Assembly: GCF_000143415.4 (NCBI RefSeq)
Contig: NW_003314279.1
Span: 1,164,091-1,228,090 of the forward strand
DNA: 64,000 nucleotides
Direction of reading: 5' to 3'
Origin: Selaginella moellendorffii
Taxonomy: Eukaryota > Streptophyta > Lycopodiopsida > Selaginellales > Selaginellaceae
Numbering within the stretch: position 1 is the first letter of the stretch; every line of letters starts with the position of its first letter. A program made the position numbers and the translations under genes. The notes under the pieces are model-generated. The model was not told where the DNA came from and searched no databases. It saw only the letters and a program-made list of their open reading frames with translations. Positions 21,660-34,985 of this stretch are shown one piece after another.

Positions 21660-24008
21660 AAATAATCGCGATTAGCTCTTAAGCAATGGGACATCCATGG
21701 GCATGCGCATGAGGCCATGGATGGGCATGGGCCGGAGCTTACGATGGTCTCACATCGTCCATGTGGGAAGGAGGGTCCGGAATACTTGGGAGCCAATGGT
21801 ATCGCAGCGCGTGGTGTCACCTAGAGCCGTCGATTCTCTGGTTGTTGGAAAGCTATGACGATGGCATCATATGTTTACATACATGTACACCTTCAATTGG
21901 AGTGGTACATTATTTTTCTATACAGAATATGCAAGTAGATTCTATTCTTCTTGTCACCTATTCTATTTTAGGTGGCTGACGCTCATGAGCTCCTCTTGAG
22001 GGTTTCACCTTGTTTACCTGAGACATTAACTTCAAAGCTTTTGATTCACAAAATGCTGTGCTCAATGCACACTAGCTTTGGTGGATCACTCCAGAGCTTT
22101 GACCCGAGCGCAAGTGTTAAGAATGATCCTGAGAGTGAGATAGAATGTCGGCCTTGCAGCGCTGGTACCTAACAAAGAATCTGGCAGTTTTGGTGGATCT
22201 ATGGTACTTCACCATGGAAAGAAAGTTTTCTTGGTGGCAGTGTGTCATAAATTTTGGGAGCTTTTATAATTCTGTATAGCTTGCAAAACAGATAACATGT
22301 TTTTAGAATGGTAGGAAAACTAGTTGGTCTTTGGTTTGGTTCTTTCATTATTTAAAAAAGTTGGCTTCCTTAGTCATAACACAAATACTAGCAAAGTTCA
22401 TTATCTAGAGTTCAATCTTCTTAGCCATTCAACTTGCTCTTTATTGTGGAAGGGACAATGTTGATGTAAAAGAGATTGAACAAAACAAGTGTTTTATGGT
22501 AGCATACTTTGAATCCATTGGTTTCATTCTTCTAATTGGGGGCATTGTGAATAATATAAAAATGAATAAATGAATGAACCTCTTGGGAAGAAACAATACA
22601 TAGAAATTGTTAAATTCCATTGTTGTCAAAACAAATTTATGCACATTGCATGCAGTAATGCTTAATAGTAGTGTGATTCCTATTTATTAATTAAATTGAT
22701 CATGGAAATTTATAAACACAAGAATAATTTTCAAATATAGTAAAACTATATATGCCTATTAATTAGAACTATAAATTTATTTTACTGTCTCACAGCATGC
22801 AACTAAAAAGACAAAGAAATTCAGCTCAAAAAACTCTAAACCATCAAGCCTACCTAATTGAAATCCTCTACTTTCTCATTTTTATATTTTATATTCATTC
22901 TATTATATAAAATGATTTGTTATATAACTCTTGAGCTGCAGTGGTCAGCCATATGCCTTCTTGCCTATTTGATGAGCTGAAGAAGAATTGGTAATCCTTG
23001 TAGCCAACCTGTGAAGGAAAAGCCCATGCTCGTCAAAATTTGGTCAAAAGGAAGGGTAGAAATCTCTTGAAAGAAAGTTGACTGGAGAGTGATGAGGTTT
23101 TGCTCCAGAATGATTGTCTGCTCTGAACAAGGCTGTAGAGACGTTCCACAACTCAGCTGGGCTTTGGAGCCATGGTATGTGGCCCAGATCATATCTTAGA
23201 CAAACAAACTTGGAGTGGCTCTTTCTCTTGCTTGATAAGTTCCTCTATCTATTGAAATACTTAGCTCATACATTTTATATCCAGGTATGAGCCCGCAGTG
23301 AGGACGAAATCCTAAGTGCTCATTGGCTGACTGAGGTGAAACATGAATTTGACATGTGTCCAGTGGCATCTTGCACTAGAGGACACTGCAGACTTGACAA
23401 CTAAGAACATATGTTTTTTATCTGCCCTTTTTTATTCTTGCAAATGTGTATGCAGAATGAGGTTGCCTTTCTTTTAGAACATCAAGACATAAACTATGCA
23501 AACTTGGTAGGTCTAAATTATAAAAAGGGAAATTCCTCAGCAAAACACCTCTCTTTTTTGTAAAACCTTTTTTGAATTAAGAAAACTAGTTATTAAGTAA
23601 AAGAATACAACCTTTAAATACAAAAGTAGGCTTTCATAAAAGATATAATATTTAGCTTGCCAATATATCTCAAGTTCTTATTTTCGTCTCAAACCATATG
23701 TCATATTCCAATCTATTGCCTCTTATTATTTTGCATTTACATGCAATAATATAAGTGTGTTGAGAGTCTTTAAGTAAAGATTAGCACAAGTTATCCACTA
23801 ACTTTCATCCTTTTCTTATTGGATGAAATAACTAGTACATAATCTTTAGATTTCTTAGGATCAACAAGGGAATTCACCTATAAAAGAAAGAATGTAAATG
23901 TATATTAAATGACAAAGAGGAAGGAATTTTTCTGAAAAGTTATAGAGCCTTCTTTTGTAAACTTATTAAATTTTCTGGTTTTATCAGAAAATTTATAATT
24001 GATTAGGC

Positions 24009-24083
<75 letters not shown>

Positions 24084-25410
24084 TGATGTTTTTAGAATAA
24101 GTTTTTAACTTATTATTTTCTATATTTCTTTTCAAGAGCCTAAATGGTTTTTCAATTTATGCTCTTGGAGTAACCTCAAAGTAGTTTTTTAAAGAATATT
24201 TTAATTGATGTTTGGGTATACCATTTTTCTTGCCACTCTAAGCTGTTTTACTAAAATAAACTTATGTTTAGATCTTTCTATTACATAATATTAGGGAAAA
24301 AGATATTTGAAAATATTATTTATATAATGGAATATCTAAATATTTGAATAAAGTAAAATATTTAAACTAAACTATTTTAAACTATTTTATTTTTGTATAG
24401 GTTTTTTGCATATCTAAATTTCTACAATTGTTTCCTGTAGTAATTATGATAATGTATTTTACAAAATAGTATTTTTTTATTATTTGAAATTTTTTGCATT
24501 TTTTTTACTGATATATGGAAATAACATATAAACTAACCTAATACTAAAACTTCTTGAAGTGAGTGAGTATTAAAATTGCTGTTGTTGAAAATTTAATGTA
24601 ACATTATAGGTGAGAGTAGCATATGTTATTAATAATTTTGTGTGGAAAAATGTAAAGAAGATATTTTTATAAATATGTCTATATCTCTATTTTCTATTAT
24701 CATTTTGTGTTTTTTATATGCTAAAGAAAATAGACAACACTAACATCAAGCTAATGACAAACTCATATAATACTAAAAGTCATAAGCAAAAATTGGTGAT
24801 AAATTTAAAATAGTTATTATAATTTAAATTGTTAAACTTACTCAAAAATATCACTTAATAAATTTATGTAGTTTCTTTTATTATTTTTACTTTTCTCAAT
24901 TATAAATTTATACAGGTTATTAATCTTTGAGAAGTATTATAAATCCTAGTTATCAAATTTTGTAAAGATATTCTAACTTTCTATATTTAGATATGTAGAT
25001 ATTTAGTTATTTTATGGTAATTTAAATTTAAGTTTATAATGCATACAAATAACAAATTTTAAGTTTAACTAGTTTGCTCAATGTTTGGCTTAAACATTTA
25101 TTATAAATTCCCAATGAAATTTAATATCACTCTTGATTATTTTGTGCAAAAACTTAAGTTTGCTTTCACACAATATCTTGATATTATGACATAAAGTTGA
25201 AAGTAAATAATCTAAATTTAAAAAAAGAGTAATAGTGGAATATGATTGAAATGATTGTTATAGTAAATAATTTTAAAAAAACAATGGTATACATTAATTA
25301 TGGATGTGTAATTCTTTTAATGTCATGATAAATTGTAAGATAGTTTAGAAATTCACGAAGTTATTTGTATGTAGGATTGAATTAAATTTCATAACGTCAT
25401 ATAATTCACA
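21660..25410. other. 3.7 kb intergenic desert
   Basis: Strongly AT-rich from about 22200 to 25400, with no coding frame longer than chance. Near 21745-21815 the sequence TCACATCGTCCATGTGGGAA is followed by TGGTATCGCAGC, which looks like a short LTR end plus a weakened Met-tRNA primer site and may be a retroelement scrap. A TA microsatellite sits at 24011-24079. It separates the ACCase gene promoter from the 3' end of the SGR6-like gene. Confidence 0.5.
24011..24079. repeat. TA dinucleotide microsatellite
   Basis: An almost uninterrupted (TA)n run of about 68 bp. It creates a spurious Ile-Tyr repeat frame on the minus strand. Confidence 0.95.
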
Positions 25411-28400
25411 TTATGTACATCCTGCAAGAACGTCCCCACTAAAACTTGATGACAATTTAAGCTGCTCAAGAAGAACTCCAAGAGCCCATGCCGATCGGGC
25501 TCTTACAATCTGGCTGGGCGAATTTTCGACAGCTCGCATTAGCAGTGTCACTACCTGATTGATCGAGCATAAAAGAAGAATAGTAAGCGAACTTTTACTT
25601 TTTCCCAAGTTTTCAAGCATTACCTGTGGCACGTAAATCGAGGAGGATCTTTGATCTTCGAGCTGTGACAACATAAAGGCTACAAACGAAACAGCGTTGG
25701 CTTGGACCCGCGGCCATGGCGAATCAAACGCCTGTGGAATCAAACGGGAGCTTTTCTTTTAGGAGTGAGCAACAGGGAAACCACGTCCTTACCTGGATTG
25801 CACAGGACAAGTATGTGTCCAATCTGTCTGAAAATCGAGTTATCAGATGTCTCGTTATTTCCTTCAAGAACGCGTCGTAATACAGCCTGCGGAAAGAGAA
25901 AAGGTTAGTTTAACTTTGAGGAGATCAAGATTCTACGAGCCTGTTGTCCGATTCCTTGCAGTCGAGTCTCGCCACATGTTTGAGCTCTTCAGCCTGAAGG
26001 AGAGGAGCGATTCTCTTGAATGTTGTCTGTGAAAAAGAACAACAGTGGAATGTAAATGAAAGAAACACTTCACTGGGATACCTTGCATGCTTGTCGGACA
26101 GATGAATCCTCGTCATTTATATGCAAAAGCACACGCGGGAGGATTGAGTGCATCTGTAACGAGCGCAGGAATAAGCCTTGCTCGGGTAAGGTTCAGCTTA
26201 CTTGCTCCAGAAATGCATCCAGTTGCGATCCAGTGGCAAAAGCACTTAGCGTCCCAAGTGCACCAAACGATGCTGCTCTCATATGAACGCTCTCCCTCGT
26301 CTAACAACAATCTTTCAAGCATTGAACGAAACATGTATGTAACAAACCGAGTACCTGGAGAGATCTTAAACGTACACACAGGTTAAGCAAAACCGGAACC
26401 ACTGTCTCTTCTGTTGTTATCTCGAGCACCTACGCGAAGGTAATTAGAACAAAATAAAGCGGAGAAAACCCGACTCTTACCAGTGGGAGACCTTGCACGG
26501 CGGCATACGATACAGATTCCACATCGTCGTCAATCAGAGTAACGATTACACCCAACACCTGCGGTGCGTATTGCGCCATATCGTCATGGGGAACCTGTCG
26601 AGGAGTACAAGAACAGCTTATTGAAAGAAAAAACAAGTACAGACACCTGAACAAGGCCTTCGACGCATAAGCGTCTTACTACAGGAGATTCATCTCCAAT
26701 ATGGCGACTCAAGACTCCAACAAGTTGTTCCAAAACGTCAGCGGTCCCCCTACTGCCCCACCATCCATAAAAATAAACTAGTTACAAGAAACAAAAGAGC
26801 CAAGAAACCTGGTTTTGACATATTCCGATAAAGCGGCGGCAGCTGCTATCCTTTGGAAAACGTAGTCTCTTTTGAGAACAGGCCACAGAAGATTGCAAAT
26901 TGCACCAACCTGTAGAAAATGCTATGAGTCCAAAACAAAGAACTAAAGAAGCTCACTTTTTTCGGGTGTGTCAAAGCAACGCAATGCGCAATTTTTCCAA
27001 CGGCTTTGATCCAGTATCCTTCAGTCAAGAGCTCGTCAATGCTGCTATCTACAACCTGCACAAAATACAAATCCGTAAAAATGGTTTATATGAGCACACA
27101 AAAAATCTCTTACATTCTCCATGTCCAAATCCCCAACAAATCTACAAAACGTTTTGAACGCAAGAATAATGTCCCTAGAATTGCAAGAATTAGTCACGTA
27201 CAGCATCTTTTATGTCCTACCTTGACGCTTGCTTATCCAAACCAGTAGTGCCATGTGAGCCTCCAATTTGAAGCAAGAGCGCACAAAAAACTGTTGCATA
27301 ACGTTGTTCAAGAGCTTTCCTGATGGGATCCCCTCCTACTCTGTTGAACAGCATCAATATTAAGCTAATGGTATACACCAGGCTTACCTGAAAGCTGTTG
27401 TCAGTGCCCGGACAGCAGCTATTGGAAAATAGTCGATGATATGAGGAGCATGCGAAGACTGCTCGTTCTTGTCCGTGTCGTCCTTCAGAACTGGAGTTTG
27501 ATCCAGTACGGACACCAAATAGTCGAGAAATGGCAATGCCAAATCCACATGGTTCGCAAATGCCTGCTAGCGGTGTGAGAAGGCAAACATTGTAGAAAAC
27601 TAAAGACTTACTTTAAAGGCTTCGTCTATCGGCCATGATCCTTTTTGTTTCAGTGAATCCTTAACTTGCGCCTCCCTGACTGCTGCAGCTAAAAGTTCAC
27701 TCATAACTATTCTGGATTGCGTTTCTTGTGCTAGAGAACACACCTGCAGACAAAAAAAATTATCGCCGAAATGGAAAAATGTTGACTTACGGTTTCTAGC
27801 ACTTTCTGACGCCTTCCAACCTCCGCAACAGATGTGGCAGCCTTAAACAGCGATTGTGTTATACTGTAAAAAAACTTTCATTAAAACCATGAAACAAATT
27901 GAATCTTACGTAGGAATATCGCGCTCGCCGAGTTGATTGCCTCTCTCCAGAATTAACTGTTTGACAGCAAAAGTAGCACCCTCCCCACATTGAGGGATTA
28001 TATCACAGATAGCTGTGTTGCAATACTGCAAAGCAGACACATACTGCGGAAAAACCAAAAAAACAAAAGTTGGCGCAGGCAGGGGCAAAAAGCTTTACCT
28101 CGTCATTGGTCAAAAGGATGCTAACAGCGCCAACAATTTGCTGTAACGTTCCAGCCAACTCAGCAGTAGAATCCTATAAACATTGGTTAATATCTCAACC
28201 CAACAAAAGTCGACTTACCCATTTAGAAACAGCAATGAGCTCTTCTAGTGAGGATAATGCACCGAAAGAAACTTGCCTGCTTTCCATACTTGAGGAACCC
28301 CCAAGTTTTGGCAAAGTTAAAGCAATGCTGAAGAGAAGGTCAATAATCTGCAGACGGAATGTCAGTTTCCCTAATGCTTGCCTAGTTTCCATGCCTGAGC

Positions 28401-31400
28401 AGACGACTTTCGTATCAAGGAAGAAACATCCGCACAACGAGGTAAATACATCATCACTCTCTTTCCAAGAATCAAAGCGTCGCGTGAGGGAAGAAGAGGC
28501 GTACCTGAAACAACTTTGTAAAGTAAGCATAAAGATAGGAAAAGGTGACTACAACCTGCAGTACAGAATGTTCGGAACTCTCGCAATAGCGCAAGTACTG
28601 ACATACAAGCTCTTTCTCTGTGGTGATCAACTTGTGAAGAGATGTATTGGTCAAGACTATTGAGCAAGTGATGAACTTGATCCGCTCTACTCTTCCCATC
28701 TTCCCCACTGCAAAACATCTTATTCTTTCGATCGTAAATTGTAATTTCTAGAAAACAGACCTGGTTCTTAGAATTACGCAAAGCAAGTTCGTTAAATCTG
28801 ACAAAACAGAATCAACAACGGGTGCAGGTTCTGCTGGTAGCGTGTAGAACCTCAAAGTAGCCTGCACATTCTCATAAACAATTGCAGAAATCACCCAACA
28901 AAATTTTTATCACCTCAAGTATACGATCCCTTGATGCAGATGTCAACTTAGGCTCAACAGATACCAAGGTGGTGCATGCGTTTATCGCCAAGTTCTTGAG
29001 GATCCACAAAACAGAGTAAAAAACTAAAAATAAAAATGAAAAAATGGAACGTCCATCTCACCTGTGTTCGGAGTGAATCCGCTTCTAGTAAACTTTGTGT
29101 GGCAAGAACATAACTAGAAGTTTGGGACACCATTAACGTCATAACATAATCCAGCATTGTATCTCGCCTCTTCAAAGGGAATGGAACCCCATGGGCGCCA
29201 GCCTTTATAACAGCTTGGCCTGGAATACAAAACCAAATTTGTTTTCGTCAGGATTCGAAAAACGTTGTACCCAGCAGATTGATAGCCGTGATAACGGCTT
29301 GCTTAGCTGCGGCACTTTTCACATCAAGTAGCCTTGATAAAACATTTGTTCCCTTGAAAAGAGCTATTTAGTAAAACGAAGTGCGCTTTCAAAGATAAAA
29401 GTTACCACAAGCTTATCGATTCGAGCTTCAATAACGGTGGATGGAGCATAAGAAGCAGCATAACCGTACATCAAAGCTAATGCCGCATAGATATTGTCCA
29501 CATCATTTTCTCTTTGAGCGAAGAAGGAAGCCAAGAACCTGCACAATGAAGTCCGTTAACGTAAACCTCGAATTGGACGTAGAATGACCTCGTGATTGTT
29601 CTTCTACTCTCCTTCTCAAGCACATCTTTCAGCTTTTCGAGAACGGTATCCAAATGAGAAGCTGCTACCTTTATCAGAACAAAGTCATCTACCATTTACA
29701 GACATGTCCACAGTACTTACCAGGCCCATTCCCATAGCTAGACCAAGCCTATTAGCTGTGTCTGCAACGTTGGATTGCCTATACATTGTGGCGATCTTTT
29801 CCCGGACAAAGCTTCTGTTATCAACTTTGGACAGAACCACACCAAGGCATCTACAGACATGCAACAGATGTTCAGAAAAGAAACTTAAAGAAAATTAATT
29901 ACCTGTGCAAAAAGGCACAATGTTGATTATCTCCTTCGTATAAACAGTAGTGGCCAGACAAAGCATTAGCCATAGACATAGTCCATTCAGAACTGCTGAT
30001 AACGTCCACAGATTCTGACAGAAGCTGATGTTGTACATTAGTAGGAAACAGTTTGACAACACTTACGTGTAATATCATTTCTTCCCATGTTTCTTGTTGC
30101 CATGAGTCATCTTCGGAGTCGCTGATATATGCTTTTAGTTTTGGAATCTGCATCAAATAGACTCTAATTCGTGCCCAATGTTCTTAACACACGAACCTCG
30201 TCTTCCCATAGCAACTGGACAGCGGTTGGAAACAGCGAGGACATGTTCAAAAGAGCCTACAAAGTACAAAGTTGTTGGCGAAACTAAGAAAACGTCAGAA
30301 GTCAGAAACAAAGGAAAGAAAAAAGACACCGTCAAAATTGATGCAGCAAGATGATTCCTCGCATGGGGATTCTGCAGAAGAACGATCAACCTTCCCAGCA
30401 CTTCCTGCACTGGCTTGTTATCAGAGAAAGAAAAAGCCTCGACGGGAAACCTCTGGTCGTGGAACGTCGGGTTGCAATCTATAGTCGACAGAGACTGGTT
30501 CGCCTTTGCCATTTTTCCTCTTGATAATCTCGCAAATGCACTTGCAAAGCTAAGAAAGGAAGACTGTCGTCAACATATGTCTCAGGTTCTAGGAGGAAAC
30601 TTACCGTGGCTATCGCTCCTGTAAAGCATGGCGGAATCAAGACTTTCAGTAGAAATGGCCACATAAGCTCCTGGACCAAAAATTCAGTATAGATCTTAGA
30701 AGTGAATGTATCTTCATACTTCCATATGAGGCGTTGTGCTTGCCAGCAAATATAAAATTTTATCGGACACAACCCGCAGCTCTGAAGGCGATACGAATCC
30801 AACTTTTAGACGAAGCTGGGACGTTAAGGGTTAGGAAGAAACTATATAAAAAGAAAAATCTTACGTGATTTTGATGAATTTCAGCATTTCGCGTGCCCAA
30901 CGCTATTTCCAGGGCCTCCTGCTGTGAGTGCAGGATCTTTACCTCAGAATCAGTAATAGCTGACTGCTTAACTAAAAACTCTAAGAATATCCTGTCGTTA
31001 TCTTGTTGCAAAAACCCAACAGCTGACATGATCGCAACGAGCTGAATGATAATAGAAGTGAAAACTACCTTGCAGAGTGCAAAATATAGGAAATATACCT
31101 CTGCCAAAGCTTTCCGCAAGTTCAAATTTGGCTCCTGCAGCGAGACCTTTACAGCCTCGAGTAGAGTGGAACGTTTACCATTCCAGCTTGTAGCAAGTCT
31201 AACAAAAACAATCACCGTTGAAATTATCATACTTGAATGAACAGCTAGCGCACCTAGGGAGTAAATGTTTGAGTATCAAAAAAACTCCAAGTGATGCTTC
31301 CATTTCTTTGGCATTCAAACGCTGCTTTTAAAAACACTTTATCAACCCAAACGAATGAGAATAAAAGCTCCAGCATCTCACAGAGAGTAGATAGTTGAAA

Positions 31401-33133
31401 AGGTCTTCCGGAAAGGCAGTTCCAATAATTACGAAGCAAGTAGCAACCTCGTTAAAATTCTGCAGAAAAGCGAGAATGTTACGATAAAGAAAAATTAAAG
31501 CTTTACCTTTAAAATTGCAGAGGCCTCTCCATTTCGTTCTTTACGAGAGTAGATAGAAGCCATAGGCAAAATCGTATTAAGAATAGATACAACAGCCTGA
31601 AAAACATATTAATACTGGTAACTGTTTCCTAAACACAAGAACCTGAAACTCTAGCATCGGCTGACCACTCGGTAAAACCACTTCCAAAAGCATGTGAAGA
31701 GCATGGGTAACTGGAAAACAATTACTGGAGTCTTTCTTGTACCTTAATGATAACAAAAGAGCCAGGGTGATGTACAAAGAGAAACTTTCAATGATGCTTA
31801 CACTGATAAGATAGAAGGCACGAGCTTAGGCAACGCCGATTTTAACTGAATTTTATTTATGAGAGGGAACATTTGAGCCAAAGCTTCCACAGTAGCCAAA
31901 GAAACCTGATATGTTCCAGATTTATGTCAGTTAAGGAAAGAAACTGCACATACCTTTGCATCACGAGCCAAGAGCCATCTTCCCAGGAAAAGATCAAATG
32001 CAGAGTGTAAAAGAGCTCTGTAAATTACATTAAGTACACAAAAATGAGAAGATACTCCCGTAACTTACTGCATATCAGGACCAAGGTACGGAGCTGACGG
32101 ATACTTTTCAACATACACGATCATCCCGGCACTCCAACACGCAAAAGCTGACAATGATTCATATCAGTCCATATGCTCAACGCAAAATTATATATCCTAC
32201 CATCAGCAAACGTTTTTTTCTGCGCATCCTTAATTCCACCAAGAAGAGGTAAAACGCGAGAAAGCACGCCTTTCATATGAGGGACGAACTGGACAGCTTC
32301 AAACAAAGGCTTCCAACTAAATCCCATCACATAATGATAAGCTGAAGTTACCATCAATTGTCGAGAACTCGGCAAGAGCTTGAACCAATGCCAACACCGG
32401 CACCGAGCCTCCGACAAGTTGCAAAAATATTTCTTCCATAACCTGAAAACGAAGAAGCAGCAATACTAATAATGTAGGTAAAAAAGAAAGAAAGCGAGAC
32501 TAAGCTTTACCAAGCTTGGCATTTGACAACAAACTGCAACCAGCAGACTCGATGCTGCGTGTTCCCAGCTTGAATCCAGATCCTGATAAAAGCTGTTAGT
32601 GCAAGAAGAAATCGAAAGGACAAAATGTACAGACCTTGCAGCTCGTCATCTCAGTGAAGGAGATTTTCACCATGGATTTTATCTTGTCTTCGCTTAGCTG
32701 CATCCTTTCCATGTCGCGGATTGTTCTCGCCATTACGTTCAAGACACTTGATCGATGAACTGCTACTTGTCCTCCACGCTGATCAAGCGAGAGAAAAAAT
32801 AGAAAAGAAGGTGAGGATGCAAAAGAAAAATGCGCACAAAGAGTTGATTACCCGTTTAACAGTTCTCAAGCTCGTGAGGCAGCAATCCAAAATCACATGA
32901 GCGCTTCTGTGCAAGCCGAAATAAGAATTGGAGAGAAAATCCTCAATCTCACCCTCTAGCATCCTTGCAAAGTGATATCGTCGCGGCTTCCCTGACCGCG
33001 TCCGAGGAATCAGACAGCGCTCCAACCAGTGCTCGAATGACGACTAACGAAGAGAATAGAACCGAGATCAGGGAGATTGAGGCTAGATTTTCTTACCAGA
33101 TTGATGAGAAGCCGGCTCCTCATCGCTCGCCAT
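25411..33133 (-). CDS. large HEAT-repeat protein, SGR6 / MROH1 homologue
   Basis: A very long multi-exon gene with dozens of small exons and introns of about 50 bp. It starts at ATG 33131-33133 ([12 protein letters not shown]), joins [20 protein letters not shown], then [18 protein letters not shown]. Later exons give [60 protein letters not shown] and, near the end, [20 protein letters not shown]. The stop is TAA at 25411-25413. The order and wording of these blocks match plant SHOOT GRAVITROPISM 6 and animal maestro HEAT-like repeat protein 1, which are scaffold-like proteins of about 1700 residues; in Arabidopsis SGR6 acts at the vacuolar membrane. I did not resolve every exon, so intactness is not proven, but no disabling lesion was noticed. 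Confidence 0.85.
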
Positions 33134-33278
33134 TGCCAAAGCGATCACTCTCGTCTAAACCCTACTCCCCCCATTCCACGTCATGCTGCCAGGTGGCCCA
33201 CGCGTAATTGATCCATTTAAACCTTTTGCCCGCCTTCCAAAAGCCCTAGTTATCTTTCGAATTTGCCCTCGCCCTAGG
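33134..33278. promoter_or_regulatory. 145-bp bidirectional promoter region, SGR6-like / EF-hand gene
   Basis: Start codons of two divergent genes lie 145 bp apart. The interval holds a telo-box-like AAACCCTA near 33158 and GGTGGCCCACGCG near 33192, which includes the site-II-like GGCCCA. Both motifs are common in promoters of plant housekeeping genes. Their use here is inferred. Confidence 0.55.
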
Positions 33279-34334
33279 ATGAGCGCTTACGAGAAGGTAC
33301 GCCAAGAGCGCATTCGAGCAAACAATGCGCGCCTTGCCGAGCTAGGGCTGCGCGATCTGGCCAGGGATATCGCCTCTCAAGCGCAGGCTCCAGCTCGAGA
33401 AGCGAAGCCGGCGAAGCCGAGCACATCGGCTGGGCCGGTAAGAAGGTCGGATAGATTGCGGGCCATCAAGAGCAACAAGAATGAGGAGGTCTCTGATGAG
33501 AGTGACGAGGAGATGATTGTCACACGGGAGATTCGTGACGAGGAGGAGGATTACGTTCCCCCAGCTGATGAAGAGCATGTTTCCGAGGACAGCAGTGATG
33601 ATGAGCATATGAGTGAGGACGAAGAGTCTAATCAACCAAAGGTATGATATGAGTTCCTTTTTCTTCTTTGTTTAAACTGCGGCTACGTATGGGACAGACC
33701 GAAGAGCTTGTGAATTCCCATTTGGATTTCAAGCAGGACGAGGACTTCGATCTTCAAGAGGTTTGTACGTTTGTTTTCTCATGGAAAGAGAGAGTCATTA
33801 AATTTTTTGGAGGCTGTAGGCTATTGCTCTGTCTCTTGAGGAGGTACATGACGGAAGCTTAATCGACAGTAGAACTAAAGCTGTGAAGAAGTCAGTAAAA
33901 GAAGATTCAAAGCGCAGGAAAAAACCGGTAAGAAGATAGCATTTAAACCTGTGCTCATTACGTGCTTCTTACATGTTGCTTTCAGGCTGCAAGAGGCTCG
34001 TTTCACCTGTCCACAAAGGATATCGACATTCTTTATCACGCAATCGTTCGTAAGTGGTAGTGTGCCTTTCTTACTTGTCACCTAAAGTTTTTAACTCTTC
34101 AGAAGGTAGAAGGGGCCTTTCGCTGCGAGAATTGCAACAAGCAGCGTCTGCACATAACTTCACTTGGACAAAGCAGGAACTGCAAGACATGATTAGAATT
34201 TTTGACACCGACCAAGATGGCATGGTAAGCTTATGGAAGCTTCTATCTCTGTTTTCTGAGTACGCCAGTTTTTGCAGCTCAATCTTGACGAGTTTCTAAA
34301 CATGTCGACGCGTTGCCATATTCTCGAAGATTGA
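33279..34334 (+). CDS. acidic nuclear-type protein with C-terminal EF-hand
   Basis: Six exons: 33279-33641, 33698-33760, 33820-33927, 33986-34049, 34103-34224 and 34278-34334; 258 residues. The start MSAYEKVRQERI is favoured over the upstream in-frame ATG at 33183 by its fit to plant proteins that begin with an (A)YE..R..RI..N..RL..LGL helix. A basic segment (PVRRSDRLRAIK) and a long Asp/Glu/Ser-rich stretch follow, then KKSVKEDSKRRKKP. The C-terminus has a helix RRGLSLRELQQAASAHNFTW and a canonical calcium loop DTDQDGMLNLDE with all six ligands, the last intron splitting the loop. Related plant proteins are single EF-hand proteins of unclear role. Confidence 0.82.
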
Positions 34335-34985
34335 CATGCGAAGCGGCGAATTAATAGAGACCTACGCCGCCAAGACATAGTCTCACGGGTTAGTTGCCGA
34401 CTAACCCCTTTCAAACTATGTTATGGCATGCACTCAAAAACAGTGCTTGCAGGTGTGAATGGGTCTTCCGCTAGTACAGCGGCCTACAGTGGACATGCAT
34501 GAATGGAACTGGGAAGTGGCTCTCTGGCAGTAACAGACGGTTGCTTTTTGGTCACAAGAATCATAATGGGATATTTGCTACGCGTAAATACTGGCACGCA
34601 GTCTGGAAGTCATTGCAGCACCATTCCTTTTTTCGCTGTTGCTTGAGCCAGGCTTTCAGGAATTTTTATCTACATTCGCTCGGCCGGGCCGGGGTTTACA
34701 CATTTGCTGGCTGTTCCGCTCTGAGATATCTTTGTCCGAAGGAGTGCAACATCAGCAGCCACCCGTGATGCCTGATCCCGTGTGACGCTGAAAGGCCTTG
34801 GAAGTTTGCAGATAAAAATTGGCAGCAGGCTGGCTCTCTGGCTGCGGGGCTATGAAAACGGTCTTACAGTACAGCAGGGATTGAGGATAGGGACTCAAGA
34901 GCCCCGGAGACAATGAAGCAGCTTCTCTATATAATCTCCCTGCCTTGAAATCAGTGGCTGCAAAGGGCAATCACTTCGTTCTTCA
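34335..34985. other. intergenic region between EF-hand gene and lipase
   Basis: No credible coding frame or RNA gene. It probably holds the 3' UTR of the EF-hand gene and the lipase promoter. Confidence 0.5.

Noticed and set aside
23905-24135. Minus-strand frame with an Ile-Tyr repeat
   Set aside because: It is only the translation of the TA microsatellite.
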